Positions 26,881 through 36,376 of a DNA stretch of 64,000 bases are shown one piece after another. The stretch comes from Picosynechococcus sp. PCC 7117 (lineage in GTDB: Bacteria > Cyanobacteriota > Cyanobacteriia > Cyanobacteriales > MRBY01), in NCBI RefSeq assembly GCF_001693275.1, contig NZ_CP016477.1, positions 2,356,001 through 2,420,000 of the forward strand, written 5' to 3'. The position numbers were made by a program, and so were the translations under genes. The notes beneath the pieces were generated by a model. The model did no database searches. It worked only from the letters and a program-made list of their open reading frames with translations, and was not told the origin of the DNA. Positions within the stretch are counted from its first letter, which is position 1, and every line of letters begins with the position of its first letter.

Positions 26881-27825
26881 CTACTGCGCTTTGTGACCTT
26901 TCCCGAAGAATTTCGGCGGTTCCGCTAGGGTAAAGACTTCGGTGTGGGTGGCGATCGCCTCGCGGACATGGCGAAAAGTTTGCAACATCCCCAACAGCGT
27001 TAAGCCATCGATAATCTTGAAGCCACCGGTGGTTTGCTCAGCCAAAAGTTGATCCACGGCTTCCGGGTCGGGGCGCAGATTCAAATCCCCATCGGTGCAG
27101 ATCGCAAAACCCCAGGGGGAGCCGTAGCTCGAAATGGGTGTCGAGTAGGAGGAAACATTAGTGTAAACGGCCTTGAGGGTGTTCACCAGCCGCGCATGGA
27201 GCCGCAGATTCGCCGGAGCCGTGGGGCCAGCCTGTACTGCCACAACCCCACCGGGCGCGAGCACATCCTTCAATTGCGTGAAATATTCCTTGGTAAAGAG
27301 CTTAAAGGAAGGGCCTTCCTCGATGGGATCAGACAGGTCAGAAATGATCACATCCCACTTCTCGGTGGTGGTTTCTAAAATCTTAAAGGCATCTTCAATG
27401 CGCAGATCGAGGCGTGGATCATCAAAGACCCCCTGGTGCATCTCTGGTAAAAATTCCTTACAGGCTTCTACTACTTCGCCATCGATATCGACCATCATCA
27501 CCTTTTCGACGGACTGCCAGCGCAGCACTTCGCGCACCGTTGCCCCTTCCCCAGCACCGAGAATTAACACTTTTTTCGGCGCACCGTGGGCAATCATCGC
27601 CGGATGAACAAGGGGTTCATGGTAGAGAAATTCATCGCCGGTACAGGACTGCCATTTTCCATCCAGCACCAGGGCTTTACCATAGGCACCGCTTTCAACG
27701 ATCGCCATCTCCTGAAATTGGGTTTGTTTATAGGCCAAAATCTTGGTGATCCCGTGACTATAAATATCCCAGGGCGTAATGTACTCGTTAATCCAATAGT
27801 CGGCTTTGACTTCGCTACCTGCCAT
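26881..27825 (-). CDS. speE: Spermidine/thermospermine synthase family protein
   Basis: Aminopropyltransferase-like enzyme with a SAM-type Rossmann fold, 314 residues. An N-terminal beta domain (WINEYITPWDIYSHGI, then VLDGKWQSCTGDEFLYHE) is followed by the nucleotide-binding core VLILGAGEGATVREVL, the acidic VDIDGEVV strand end and the catalytic DVIISDLSDP. The EYITPWDIY opening resembles the ACL5/thermospermine branch more than classical SpeE, so the product may be spermidine or thermospermine. It is followed on the window's plus side by a long non-coding leader of pstS. Confidence 0.85.
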   Translation of the reverse strand: MAGSEVKADYWINEYITPWDIYSHGITKILAYKQTQFQEMAIVESGAYGKALVLDGKWQSCTGDEFLYHEPLVHPAMIAHGAPKKVLILGAGEGATVREVLRWQSVEKVMMVDIDGEVVEACKEFLPEMHQGVFDDPRLDLRIEDAFKILETTTEKWDVIISDLSDPIEEGPSFKLFTKEYFTQLKDVLAPGGVVAVQAGPTAPANLRLHARLVNTLKAVYTNVSSYSTPISSYGSPWGFAICTDGDLNLRPDPEAVDQLLAEQTTGGFKIIDGLTLLGMLQTFRHVREAIATHTEVFTLAEPPKFFGKGHKAQ

Positions 27826-28709
27826 AATTTTTCCCTTCTGACAATTGACCGGATACCAGTATCGCAGACTTTTTCATTTTTTTAGTGATCGCCCCCCAAA
27901 ACCTTGTCCGGTAAGCTTTTTAAAACTTTATGCTTCCTAAAACTCTGGGGATTGAACCCGCGTCAGTGACTCCCTAGGCCAAAAGGCGATCGCCAAAAAG
28001 ACAATCAATGCATTGATCCGTAAACTTGCCGTGAATAACCATTGGGAATTAACTTCATTTCTGCTATCTCGAACCCACAGCTTTCCATAAAAACTGAAAG
28101 TACAATATTTTTAGAAAAAGTACATTACTTTTTAGCCAAAATGGAACTATTTTTTTTGGCATCAAAACTATTTTACGATTGCTAGAATAATGCTATTGTG
28201 AACTGGTTTTTCACGATTTAAGTCAGTCCTTCAAAAAAAGATTACTTCTTGAACCATCAACAATCTAAATGCCTCCCATGATGCCCTGAATGTCGCCTAA
28301 GATTTTTAGCAGTCAAATCAAATTAAACTGGTCACTGCCTTGATATTTGGCTGAAAATTCCCCCCTGAATTTACCTCGACTTTTGCAAAGATTAACCTTC
28401 ATTTAACCTCCCTAAAAACTTTGCTTAAGGCTGATGGACTTTTTGGAGAGAGGAGAGAAAAAACAAACATAAATTCTGCATTGATTTTCTGTAGTTATGG
28501 TATAAACATCTTGAAAAGTTTTGTGAATCTCAATTCATTTTTTCGAAGATTTACAAATTCATCAGAGCTTCAGAGAGTTTAAGCCTAGAAAAATCGCTCT
28601 AATCTTAATCTCTGACTAGCAGTCAATGCCTGAAAGCCTCGATCTCGCTAAAAAGTTTTAATCCATCGCTCACTTACGCTTAATTGCACAGTACACAATA
28701 GAGGAAACT
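27826..28709. other. Long AT-rich intergenic region before pstS
   Basis: 884 bases without a gene I can support. The left end holds the leader of the spermidine-synthase gene on the minus strand and one HIP1 site near 27987. From about 28080 the composition becomes strongly AT-rich with many TTAA and TTTT runs. The Pho box lies at 28392-28420, about 290 bases before the pstS start, so the pstS mRNA should have a long 5' leader. No open frame with a Shine-Dalgarno was found; a small RNA or leader peptide cannot be excluded. Confidence 0.7.
28392..28420 (+). promoter_or_regulatory. Pho box upstream of pstS
   Basis: Two TTAACCT motifs start at 28392 and 28403, exactly 11 bases apart, and a third degenerate repeat (CCTAAAAAC) follows in register at about 28411-28419. 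The 11-base period and the TTAACCT core match the cyanobacterial PhoB/SphR Pho box, so phosphate-starvation control of the operon is expected. Confidence 0.85.
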
Positions 28710-29774
28710 ATGAAACAGAGCGCTACTCGCCTCCGTACCTTATCTTTGGGTCTTGCTGGCCTCACCCTTACCGCTGCACTTGCAGCTTGTAATACTACCC
28801 AAACACCGACTGAAGGCACTGGCACAACTGATGCTCCTGCAGATAGTGCGTCTGGTTTGTCTGGCGATGTCCTCATTGATGGTTCTAGTACCGTTTTCCC
28901 GATTACCGAAGCCATGGCCGAGGAATTCCAAATCGCAAACCCCGATACCCGCGTAACCGTTGGGGTTTCCGGGACTGGTGGTGGCTTTTCTAAGTTCTGC
29001 GCTGGCGAAACCGATATTTCTAACGCTTCCCGCCCGATTTCCACCGAAGAAATCGAAGCTTGTGAACAGGCTGGCATCGAATATATCGAAATTCCCGTTG
29101 CCTATGATGCGATTTCCGTTGTTATTAACCCCGAAAACGACTGGGCCACTTGTTTAACCACCGAAGAATTGGCTAGCATTTGGTCTCCTGATTCTCAAAT
29201 TAACAACTGGAGTCAAGTACGGGAAGGCTTCCCGGATGCTCCCCTCACTCTCTATGGGCCAGGGACTGACTCTGGGACTTTCGACTACTTCACCGACGCC
29301 ATCAATGGTGAAGAAGGAGCTAGCCGGGGTGATTACACTGCCAGTGAAGATGACAACGTTGTTGTCCAAGGGGTTGTTAATGATCCCAACGCCATGGGCT
29401 ACTTCGGTTTGGCTTACTACGAAGAAAATGCTGACAACTTGAATGCGGCGGCCATTGATGACGGCGATCCCAGCAATGGTGATGGCTGTGTGGCTCCTAG
29501 CACTGCGACGGTAGACGACTCTACCTATCAGCCTTTGGCTCGCCCGATTTTCATCTACGTCAGTGCAGCGTCTTTGGATGAGAAGCCCCAGGTTCAAGCT
29601 TTCATGGACTTCTACTCGGCTGAAGAAAATTCTTCCCTCGTTTCTGAAGTTGGCTATGTTGCCCTCAATTCTGAACTCTACGCCAAGGCCCAGGAACGCC
29701 TTGCTGCTCGCACCACTGGTTCGATCTTTAATGGTGGTTCCACCGTCGGTGTTCGATTGGGTGAAGTTCTCTAG
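28710..29774 (+). CDS. pstS: Phosphate ABC transporter substrate-binding lipoprotein (PstS/SphX)
   Basis: Periplasmic phosphate receptor, 354 residues. Lipoprotein signal with lipobox LAAC at Cys27, then a Thr/Ser-rich linker. Phosphate-binding segments are visible: [41 protein letters not shown] and [12 protein letters not shown]. Acidic overall, as usual for a marine periplasmic protein. The internal Cys pair (FCAGE ... EACEQAG) is typical of the SphX/PstS group in cyanobacteria. First gene of the pst operon, under the Pho box. Confidence 0.95.
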   Translation: MKQSATRLRTLSLGLAGLTLTAALAACNTTQTPTEGTGTTDAPADSASGLSGDVLIDGSSTVFPITEAMAEEFQIANPDTRVTVGVSGTGGGFSKFCAGETDISNASRPISTEEIEACEQAGIEYIEIPVAYDAISVVINPENDWATCLTTEELASIWSPDSQINNWSQVREGFPDAPLTLYGPGTDSGTFDYFTDAINGEEGASRGDYTASEDDNVVVQGVVNDPNAMGYFGLAYYEENADNLNAAAIDDGDPSNGDGCVAPSTATVDDSTYQPLARPIFIYVSAASLDEKPQVQAFMDFYSAEENSSLVSEVGYVALNSELYAKAQERLAARTTGSIFNGGSTVGVRLGEVL

Positions 29775-29910
29775 GTTTTATTTTTAGGTTTCGCTGGGGA
29801 GTGGGGCAGATTCATTCAGAAAAGGCCCGACTCCCTTTATGCTTTGAATGAATGCCGCTGTTTTTGTAGTGGCATCGCTGATAAATCAAAATCATAAGTA
29901 TTTAAAAATT

Positions 29911-30849
29911 ATGACAACTAGTCCTTTTCCCCCCCTTGCTGATGCGGGACTCTGGCGGACAACACGGACATTTAGTAAATGGAGCCAACGTTTAATCGTG
30001 GGGCTTTTTGGTTTATTTGCCCTGGTGTCAGTGTTAACCACGTTTGGGATTGTCATCACATTGGTCGTCGATGCGGCGGGCTTCTTTAATGAGGTTTCCC
30101 TGTTTACTTTCCTAACGGATACCCGCTGGACGCCGCTATTTGTCGATCCACAATTTGGTATTTTTGTGCTGGTTTCTGGCACCCTGATGACGACGGCGAT
30201 CGCCATTTCCGTGGCCTTGCCGTTGGGTCTGTTAGCCGCTATTTGCTTAAGTGAATATGCTTCCCCTGGGATCCGAAAATGGCTCAAGCCCGCCCTCGAA
30301 ATTCTGGCAGGGGTGCCCTCCGTTGTCTATGGTTATTTTGCCCTGTTATTGGTGACCCCAGCGCTACGGGCGATTATTCCAGGGCTTTCTCCCTTTAATG
30401 CCTTGAGTGCCGGTTTAGTGTTAGGGATTTCAATTTTGCCCTTGGTTGCCTCCCTCAGTGAAGATGCAATCTATGCCGTGCCCGATAGCCTACGTCAAGG
30501 TTCCTACGGACTGGGGGCCACCAAACGAGAAACCATCGTGAATGTCGTCTTACCCGCCGCCTTGTCCGGGATTGTTTCTTCCTTTATTTTGGCTATTTCT
30601 AGGGCCGTCGGAGAAACGATGATTGTGACCATTGCCGCTGGTTTAAACCCGACCCTCACCCTCAATCCCACGGTGCCCATCGCCACCATGACTGCTTTTA
30701 TTGTTCAAGTTAGTCTTGGGGATGCCCCGGCTGGCAGTTTGGCTTTTAAGACCATTTATGCCGTTGGTTTATCTTTATTCTTAATCACCCTGACCCTAAA
30801 CATCCTCAGTTACTGGGTTGTGCGTCGCTATAGACAGAAATACGAATGA
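29911..30849 (+). CDS. pstC: Phosphate ABC transporter permease PstC
   Basis: Membrane permease of the high-affinity phosphate importer, 312 residues from the ATG at 29911. The upstream part of the frame (from 29848) is leader. About six membrane spans; the ABC-permease EAA loop is at [20 protein letters not shown], and the PstC segments [17 protein letters not shown] and [16 protein letters not shown] are present. Its last four bases (ATGA) overlap the start of pstA, so the two are translationally coupled. Confidence 0.95.
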   Translation: MTTSPFPPLADAGLWRTTRTFSKWSQRLIVGLFGLFALVSVLTTFGIVITLVVDAAGFFNEVSLFTFLTDTRWTPLFVDPQFGIFVLVSGTLMTTAIAISVALPLGLLAAICLSEYASPGIRKWLKPALEILAGVPSVVYGYFALLLVTPALRAIIPGLSPFNALSAGLVLGISILPLVASLSEDAIYAVPDSLRQGSYGLGATKRETIVNVVLPAALSGIVSSFILAISRAVGETMIVTIAAGLNPTLTLNPTVPIATMTAFIVQVSLGDAPAGSLAFKTIYAVGLSLFLITLTLNILSYWVVRRYRQKYE

Positions 30850-31757
30850 ATAGTAACCCTCCCAATTCCCAAAATACGAACACCCTGTTCGATACTCGTC
30901 TTAAAACCCGTTACCGCTGGGATACCGCATTTCAAACTCTCAGTTGGATCGCTGTAATTTTAAGCATTGTGGTGCTGACCGTTCTCTTGATCGACGTTTT
31001 CTTCGATGGTCTGCCGCGCCTCGATTGGAAATTGTTAACTTCCTTTCCCTCTAGACGCCCCGAAGATGCCGGCCTCAAATCAGCCCTTGTCGGGACAATT
31101 TGGTTGATGATCCTAACTGCCATAATCACCTTTCCCATCGGTGTGGGTGCGGGGATCTTCCTAGAGGAATTTTCCGCTGAAAATACTTTCACGAAAATCA
31201 TTGAAGTCAACATCAACAATCTCGCTGCCGTTCCTTCAATTATTTATGGTCTTTTGGGGCTACAGGTTTTTGTCCGGCTCCTTTCTCCAATGACAGGGGG
31301 ACGCAGTGTTTTAGCTGGTGCTTTAACCCTCAGCCTATTGATCTTGCCGATCGTAATCGTTGCAACCCGCGAAGCCCTCAAGGCTGTACCCGATAGCCTC
31401 AGGCAAGCTGGTCTAGCCCTCGGAGCGACCAAATGGCAAGTGGTGCGCGAACAAATTTTTCCCCTCGCCCTACCGGGGATTTTAACAGGGACTATCTTGG
31501 CCCTTTCCCGTGCAATCGGTGAAACAGCCCCACTGATTACCCTAGGGGCCTTGACCTTTATCGCTTTCTTGCCTTCTTTATCCCTAGAAGGGCTCCAGAC
31601 GCCATTTACGGCGCTGCCGATTCAAATTTTCAACTGGGTTTCCCGCCCCCAAGAAGAGTTTCACACGGTGGCAGCAGCGGGGATTATTGTTTTGATGGTG
31701 GTATTATTGGCGATGAATGGCACAGCTATTTTTCTCCGGAATAAATTCCAGAAATAA
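30846..31757 (+). CDS. pstA: Phosphate ABC transporter permease PstA
   Basis: Second permease of the phosphate importer, 303 residues. Family segments: [17 protein letters not shown], the EAA loop [20 protein letters not shown] and [16 protein letters not shown]. Start overlaps the pstC stop by four bases. A hairpin terminator follows 33 bases after the stop, and no pstB or phoU gene follows; the ATPase must be encoded elsewhere. Confidence 0.95.
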   Translation: MNSNPPNSQNTNTLFDTRLKTRYRWDTAFQTLSWIAVILSIVVLTVLLIDVFFDGLPRLDWKLLTSFPSRRPEDAGLKSALVGTIWLMILTAIITFPIGVGAGIFLEEFSAENTFTKIIEVNINNLAAVPSIIYGLLGLQVFVRLLSPMTGGRSVLAGALTLSLLILPIVIVATREALKAVPDSLRQAGLALGATKWQVVREQIFPLALPGILTGTILALSRAIGETAPLITLGALTFIAFLPSLSLEGLQTPFTALPIQIFNWVSRPQEEFHTVAAAGIIVLMVVLLAMNGTAIFLRNKFQK

Positions 31758-31790
31758 AGCTCTAAAACAAAATTGAGATTGATAAATTAG

Positions 31791-31820
31791 ATCCTCCATA
31801 CCCTGGAGGATTTCTTTTTG
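31791..31820 (+). terminator. Rho-independent terminator after pstA
   Basis: Perfect 8-bp stem ATCCTCCA / TGGAGGAT (31791-31798 and 31804-31811) with a 5-base loop, followed by TTCTTTTTG. It closes the pst operon directly after pstA. Confidence 0.9.
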
Positions 31821-31839
31821 CGCTATTCGACGAAAGCTT

Positions 31840-31938
31840 TTATTTTTCTTCCGGCAAGAGCCATGTCCGCAATCCCAAAATGAGCAAAAAGGCCATGACA
31901 TCAGCGGTAATGAGAAAAGCAATCCAGTTTTGATCCAT
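31840..31938 (-). CDS. Small single-span membrane protein, 32 residues
   Basis: Frame of 32 residues (MDQNWIAFLITADVMAFLLI and onwards, ending in RTWLLPEEK). It has a short polar N-terminus, one hydrophobic span of about 20 residues and a charged C-terminus, the same build as small photosystem, b6f or NDH-1 subunits. A GGAG lies about 12 bases before the ATG and an AT-rich promoter-like stretch (TATAACAGTATAG on the minus strand, near 32000) lies upstream. Longer in-frame starts reach 32037 but lack a good ribosome site. I do not recognise it as a named subunit. Confidence 0.6.
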   Translation of the reverse strand: MDQNWIAFLITADVMAFLLILGLRTWLLPEEK

Positions 31939-32069
31939 GGTGACTGAGCTCCGGTGTCCTAGATATTGTTTTTGGGCTATGCAATCTAGGTAAACTATAC
32001 TGTTATATCTATGGATTGGGGCAAAGAAAAACCTCAAAAATTTTGAGGGCTGTGATTAGATTTTGTTAT

Positions 32070-32879
32070 TTATTGGGGGGTGGGGTTAGCCAACTGAATG
32101 AACATCGCCCCCTGGATTTGGCGATCGCCGGTTTGAAGTTGGAGAAAGCGGGCCGTTAAACCCCGGTCTTGGAAGATCCGCAGATTGAAGCGACGACTAA
32201 ACCCCTGGGCAAAGCCATTCAGGAGGGGCGGAGGGAGGGGTTGATCATTCACTGCCCCTTCAAAGTCTGTGAGTTGGAATTGGCTACCAGATGCGAGGCC
32301 GAGGGTAAAACTGAGTTGGAGCGTCGCCCGCTCTGCTTCGCCTGTTTCGGGATTGATCTGAAACATTTCTCCGGTGAACTGGAGACGGTTTTCGCCGAGG
32401 AAATCGACGGTGGCATTTTCTAATTGGAAACGGGGTGGATTGGTGCTGCCGGGACGGGTGAGCAGACGATTAATGAGAGGTTGTATCAAGGCCGTAACTT
32501 GTGGAGACGTTAAGGCTTGATTGAGATCAGTTTCGGTGAGAACAAAGCGCACGCCTGCCTGGAGGGGCTGATCCAAAACACCGGGGCCAGGTTTGCCACT
32601 GCGAACTTTAGCCAGGTCAAAACTGAGGGGATCGGTTTCAAGTTCTAGCACCTCAAAACGTAGGCCAGGAAAAAGTTCAACGCCACGACTAGCAATCTGA
32701 ACGCGGTCAATTTTGCCCTTGAGAAGTTGGTGACTAGGAACATTATCGACCCGCACTTCAAAGGTTTCTGCGGCTTGGAGGCGATCGCCAATGCGTTTAC
32801 CGCTGACTTCCTCTAGGATCAAGCCCACTGGGGAAAGGGCCGTCAGAAAACCGGACATTAAGATTGCGAGAAATTCCAT
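32070..32879 (-). CDS. DUF2993 family protein
   Basis: A 269-residue protein of the DUF2993 (LmeA-like) family, with N-terminal hydrophobic anchor (MEFLAILMSGFLTALSPVGLIL cut by a short signal-like region) and alternating beta strands typical of the family (VEVRVDN-type pattern, RVQIASRGVELFPGLRFEVLE). The mycobacterial family member LmeA acts in lipoglycan elongation in the periplasm; the cyanobacterial role is unknown. Monocistronic in appearance. Confidence 0.78.
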   Translation of the reverse strand: MEFLAILMSGFLTALSPVGLILEEVSGKRIGDRLQAAETFEVRVDNVPSHQLLKGKIDRVQIASRGVELFPGLRFEVLELETDPLSFDLAKVRSGKPGPGVLDQPLQAGVRFVLTETDLNQALTSPQVTALIQPLINRLLTRPGSTNPPRFQLENATVDFLGENRLQFTGEMFQINPETGEAERATLQLSFTLGLASGSQFQLTDFEGAVNDQPLPPPLLNGFAQGFSRRFNLRIFQDRGLTARFLQLQTGDRQIQGAMFIQLANPTPQ

Positions 32880-32926
32880 GGTGCGCCCCAGGCTGATGGT
32901 TCGTCCTTAACTTTAGCTGAAAATTT

Positions 32927-33382
32927 CTAAGAGACAAGCAATTTTAAATCCGCATTGACCGCAGACACAGTCGCTTGCCGCTGGTCATTGGTGGTGTGGC
33001 TCAGTTCAATTTGGAAATAAGATTCCGGGAGATAGGGTAAGCGTTCTGACCATTCAATGACCGTCAGGCCAGGGTCACATTCTTCGCCCTCCCAGTAGGT
33101 TTCGGGATAGAGACCATCGACTTGTGCAGGTTCAAGACGGTACAAATCCAGGTGATAGAGGGGAATGCGTCCGGTGTGGTATTCGTTCACCAGGGTAAAA
33201 GTCGGACTGGCGATCGCCTCGGTAATTCCCAAGCCGAGACCGATGCCCTGGGTGAGGGTCGTTTTTCCGGCCCCCAGATCGCCCTTGAGCAAGATTACTG
33301 AATTTTCTGGCAACCTTTGCCCTAGCTTTACCCCAAGAGCTTGGGTGGCGGCTGCATTTTCTAACAGAATAATTTCTGCCAT
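32927..33382 (-). CDS. tsaE: tRNA N6-threonylcarbamoyladenosine biosynthesis protein TsaE
   Basis: P-loop ATPase partner of TsaB/TsaD in making t6A37 on ANN-decoding tRNAs. 151 residues from the ATG at 33382 (MAEIILLE), preceded by GAGG; a TTG four codons earlier is the alternative. Walker A is GDLGAGKTT, followed by the conserved SPTFTLVNEYHT and YHLDLYRL segments and VIEWSERL. It is the third gene of a tight three-gene group (2TM protein, DUF3181, tsaE). Confidence 0.95.
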   Translation of the reverse strand: MAEIILLENAAATQALGVKLGQRLPENSVILLKGDLGAGKTTLTQGIGLGLGITEAIASPTFTLVNEYHTGRIPLYHLDLYRLEPAQVDGLYPETYWEGEECDPGLTVIEWSERLPYLPESYFQIELSHTTNDQRQATVSAVNADLKLLVS

Positions 33383-33395
33383 TGCTCGCCTCAAA

Positions 33396-33695
33396 TTACC
33401 AATTGTCTTGATAGTCTTCGAGGAGCTTGAGCAGATCCCCTTGGCCGGCGGTGGGGATCAGTTGGGCCAGGGTGACAAAAGCTTGTTTACCACCCAGGGG
33501 AACTTGGATCGAGCGTAAAACATCCATCACTTTTGCTTCGTCCACTGCACGGTCTTCAATGGCCGGGAAAATTTTCTCAGCGACGGTGGTGTGTAAATGG
33601 GCATCGGCTAAATATAAATGCCACCCAGACACATCGATATAAATATTTTCGCCAATCTCTGCGGCGAGTTTTTCGATTTGAATTGTGCTAGCCAT
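33396..33695 (-). CDS. DUF3181 family protein
   Basis: A 99-residue soluble protein of a cyanobacteria-restricted DUF3181 type. It starts MASTIQIEKLAAEIGENIYID and contains WHLYLADAHLHTTVAEKI and VPLGGKQAFVTLAQLIP. No known function. Its start overlaps the end of the 2TM gene by eight bases and its stop is 13 bases before tsaE, so it is in an operon with both. Confidence 0.75.
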   Translation of the reverse strand: MASTIQIEKLAAEIGENIYIDVSGWHLYLADAHLHTTVAEKIFPAIEDRAVDEAKVMDVLRSIQVPLGGKQAFVTLAQLIPTAGQGDLLKLLEDYQDNW

Positions 33696-33945
33696 TGGAA
33701 GCCTCCGAATAATCGGCGATCGCCGTAATGTAAAGCAGGTGTAACCCTAGAATGCCCAGCCAAACAAGGCTAAACGGTTTTACCCAGGGGCGCTCTACCG
33801 TCGTTTGAATCATGGCAGTAAACCAAATGGGCGAATTAATCGCGAGGTAGACCATCACATGGACAATAAAATTCATCCGGTCTTCGGCGCGACGGAATTC
33901 AGGATCAGTTTTACGGTCAGGTTTGCGCGGCCAACTGCGAGGCAT
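33688..33945 (-). CDS. 2TM domain protein
   Basis: An 85-residue small membrane protein. A basic N-terminal tail (about 25 residues, PRKPDRKTDPEFRR) precedes two hydrophobic spans (MNFIVHVMVYLAINSPIWF and VKPFSLVWLGILGLHLLYI), the 2TM-domain layout. No assigned role. First gene of the group with DUF3181 and tsaE, overlapping the former by eight bases. Confidence 0.7.
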   Translation of the reverse strand: MPRSWPRKPDRKTDPEFRRAEDRMNFIVHVMVYLAINSPIWFTAMIQTTVERPWVKPFSLVWLGILGLHLLYITAIADYSEASNG

Positions 33946-34000
33946 AGGTTTTACCCATCACATTTACGGAACACAGGTGATCCTATCACAAGGATTTTCT

Positions 34001-34510
34001 TCAGGCTTGCCGGGTATAATCGCCGGATTTGCCCCCGGTTTTTTTCAGCAGTTGAATTTCAGAAATCACCATCCCTTTATCCATTGCCTTCGCCATGTCA
34101 TAAAGGGTTAAGGCCGCTACGGAAACCGCTGTCAACGCCTCCATTTCGACCCCCGTTTCGGATTTTGTCGTCACACTGGCCTCGATGCGATAACCGGGTA
34201 AGTTTGCGTCGGCAATAAAATTGACCGTCACCTTTTTAATCGGTAGCGGGTGGCACATAGGGATTAAGTTCGAGGTTTGTTTCGCTGCCATGATCCCAGC
34301 AATGCGAGCTGTACCTAAAACATCGCCCTTGGGGGCATCTCCCGCTTGGATCGCCGTAAAGCAAGCGTGGGTCATAGTGATTATCCCCGTGGCGATCGCC
34401 TCCCGTTTCGTCACATTCTTTTCAGAAACATCCACCATCTGCGCTTCACCGTGGGCGTTGAGATGGCTCAGGGGAGGGAGGGAAATCTTTTTTTCAGAAA
34501 ACTCTTGCAT
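34001..34510 (-). CDS. moaC: Cyclic pyranopterin monophosphate synthase MoaC
   Basis: Second step of molybdenum-cofactor synthesis, converting the MoaA product to cyclic pyranopterin monophosphate. 169 residues, normal length. Signatures: [17 protein letters not shown] at the N-terminus, [20 protein letters not shown], and [22 protein letters not shown] with the catalytic DMAKA Lys. The neighbours are not moa genes. The start is 60 bases from the tRNA gene on the other strand. Confidence 0.96.
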   Translation of the reverse strand: MQEFSEKKISLPPLSHLNAHGEAQMVDVSEKNVTKREAIATGIITMTHACFTAIQAGDAPKGDVLGTARIAGIMAAKQTSNLIPMCHPLPIKKVTVNFIADANLPGYRIEASVTTKSETGVEMEALTAVSVAALTLYDMAKAMDKGMVISEIQLLKKTGGKSGDYTRQA

Positions 34511-34570
34511 TTACCCAAAACGTCTGTTAGATTAGATGACTGTTGGTCAAACAACACAACTCTTCTCCAT

Positions 34571-34644
34571 GGGTCTGTAGCTCAGCGGATTAGAGCAGCT
34601 GACTACGGATCAGCAGGTCGGGAGTTCGAATCTCTCCAGGCTCG
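34571..34644 (+). tRNA. tRNA-Arg (anticodon ACG)
   Basis: 74 bases folding as a complete cloverleaf. The acceptor stem GGGTCTG pairs with CAGGCTC (two G-T pairs), the anticodon stem GCTGA/TCAGC encloses the loop CTACGGA with anticodon ACG, and the T arm contains GTTCGAATC. No CCA is encoded. ACG tRNA-Arg is normally deaminated to ICG by TadA to read CGN codons. Confidence 0.95.
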
Positions 34645-34660
34645 TAAGAAGAGAAAACAG

Positions 34661-34691
34661 CCCTCCTAGGTTAGCCCAGGGGGGTTTGTTG
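34661..34691 (+). terminator. Terminator downstream of tRNA-Arg
   Basis: Stem CCCTCCT / AGGGGGG (34661-34667 and 34678-34684, one G-T pair) followed by TTTGTTG, 17 bases after the tRNA 3' end. Confidence 0.7.
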
Positions 34692-34805
34692 TGGCAAGAA
34701 TCTGAAGAGTCGTGATGTTTTGTTGACAAGCCCAGAGGGAAACGCAGAATATGACAAGAGACCAGTCAAACTGCACTCTTTCAAACAAACTCATTTCCCT
34801 CCGTC

Positions 34806-35906
34806 ATGACCAAATTTTTAAACTATTGCCTATCTGTGGCTTTGGCGATCGCCGTTTGTTTTGGCGTGACCCAACCGGCCTCGGCTTTACCGCAACCGAG
34901 CTTTACCCTCGCCTCCCTCGCCCAAGGGGATGCGATCACTGATCCCGAAGCCATCCTCCGCTACGCCCTGCCCATTGAAAATCAGCCCATTCGCCGCCTC
35001 CAGGACAGCATGGAATTTATGTCCAAGGATCTACGGGCGAAACGCTGGGGGCCGATTGCAGCCAATGCCAAGAAAGCCAGCCGCGTCCTCTCCATTAGCC
35101 AAGATGGCATCCTCGAAGATGTTGTCCCCAGTTTTAAGGAACAGGCCCAAACGCTCCTGAGCGAAATGGAACAGGATGTCGCCACCATGAGAGAGGCGAT
35201 CGCCGCCAAAGACCGTGAAGTGATCTGGACAAAACGTCGGGAAATCCTCAACAAAGTCGGTACGATCGAAGAAAATATGATCGCCGAATATCCGACCACG
35301 ATCCCCGAAAACTATGCCAATCTACCGCGCTTATTGGGTCGGGCCACCGTCGAACTCGAAACTACCCAAGGGGACATTACCGTTGTCGTTGACGGTTACA
35401 ACGCCCCGATTAATGCCGGAAACTTTGTTGATTTGGTGCAGCGGGGCTTCTATGATGGCCTACCGTTTAACCGGGCTGAAGATCTCTACATTCTGCAAAC
35501 GGGCGATCCCGAAGGTGATGCCGATGGTTTCATTGACCCGAAAACCAATGAGTACCGTGCCATCCCCATGGAAATTATGCTCACTGGTGACCACGAAGCG
35601 ACCTATGGGGCAACCCTAGAAGACCTCGGCATTTACCTAGCAGAGATCAATCTTCCTTTTAATGCCTATGGTGCCTTAGCCCTGGCCCGCCCCGCCGATG
35701 ATGCCAATGGTGGTTCTTCCCAGATTTTCTTCTTCAAATTTGATAATGAATTAGCGCCGCCCGGATTTAACTTAATGGATGGTCGTTACTCTGTGTTTGG
35801 CTATACCGTCACTGGCCAGGATGTTCTCGAAAGCCTCAGCAAAGCTGACAAGATCATTACGGCTAAAGTTGTTAATGGCTCTGAAAATTTAGTTGTCCCC
35901 AACTAG
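34806..35906 (+). CDS. Lumenal cyclophilin-type peptidyl-prolyl isomerase (TLP40-like)
   Basis: A 366-residue exported protein. The signal peptide (MTKFLNYCLSVALAIAVCFG) ends near ASALPQ. Residues about 40-170 form a helical domain seen in the plant thylakoid protein TLP40 and its cyanobacterial relatives, and the C-terminal half (about 180-366) is a cyclophilin fold (VELETTQGDITVVVDGYNAPINAGNF cut by insertions, GGSSQIFFFKFD, DGRYSVFGYTVTGQDVLESL). It likely assists folding in the thylakoid lumen or periplasm. Some active-site residues differ from classical CypA, so isomerase activity is likely but unproven. Confidence 0.85.
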   Translation: MTKFLNYCLSVALAIAVCFGVTQPASALPQPSFTLASLAQGDAITDPEAILRYALPIENQPIRRLQDSMEFMSKDLRAKRWGPIAANAKKASRVLSISQDGILEDVVPSFKEQAQTLLSEMEQDVATMREAIAAKDREVIWTKRREILNKVGTIEENMIAEYPTTIPENYANLPRLLGRATVELETTQGDITVVVDGYNAPINAGNFVDLVQRGFYDGLPFNRAEDLYILQTGDPEGDADGFIDPKTNEYRAIPMEIMLTGDHEATYGATLEDLGIYLAEINLPFNAYGALALARPADDANGGSSQIFFFKFDNELAPPGFNLMDGRYSVFGYTVTGQDVLESLSKADKIITAKVVNGSENLVVPN

Positions 35907-35937
35907 ATTGATCACCCTTTAATTTTTCGATTTAAAA

Positions 35938-35971
35938 AAACACCCTTTACCAACAACGGTTTGGGGTGTTT
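35938..35971. terminator. Bidirectional terminator between cyclophilin and DUF805 genes
   Basis: Perfect stem AAACACCC / GGGTGTTT (35938-35945 and 35964-35971) preceded by an A-run and followed by a T-rich stretch, between two convergent genes. It can end transcription from both sides. Confidence 0.75.
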
Positions 35972-35998
35972 ATCCTTTTGCAGGTTAGTTTTTAAAAG

Positions 35999-36376
35999 TT
36001 ATGCCATCGTGTCAGCATTATATTGATTAGGGCCTGGTTGACTGTCGGAAGCAAAGAAGACAATTAAGACAATTACACCAATAAGCGGTACAAATCCAAT
36101 TAAGAGCCACCAACCACTGCGGCCAGTATCATGCAAACGCCTGATGCTAAGGGCTATTCCAGGTAAAATAAAGGCTAAGGAATAGATAATACTAACCAAA
36201 GAGGCGATCACCCCAAGAAATGTTTCCTGGAAAACACCCAAGACAAGGGAAATCAAAAGGTTGATGATAAAAACATACCAGAATTCTTTGCGGCGGGCTC
36301 TACCACTAAAGTTTGTATAATTTTGCCAAGCCTTAATGTAATAATCGATAAATTCTTCAAATATACTTTTATCCAT
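35999..36376 (-). CDS. DUF805 membrane protein
   Basis: A 125-residue DUF805 protein. Family marks: an aromatic N-terminal helix with NFSGRARRKEFWYVF, then RRLHDTGRSGWWLLIGFVPL and the C-terminal DSQPGPNQYN. Four hydrophobic segments are visible. DUF805 has no settled function. The AT-rich 243-base gap upstream is shared with the antiporter gene and contains no other gene that I can support. Confidence 0.88.
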   Translation of the reverse strand: MDKSIFEEFIDYYIKAWQNYTNFSGRARRKEFWYVFIINLLISLVLGVFQETFLGVIASLVSIIYSLAFILPGIALSIRRLHDTGRSGWWLLIGFVPLIGVIVLIVFFASDSQPGPNQYNADTMA

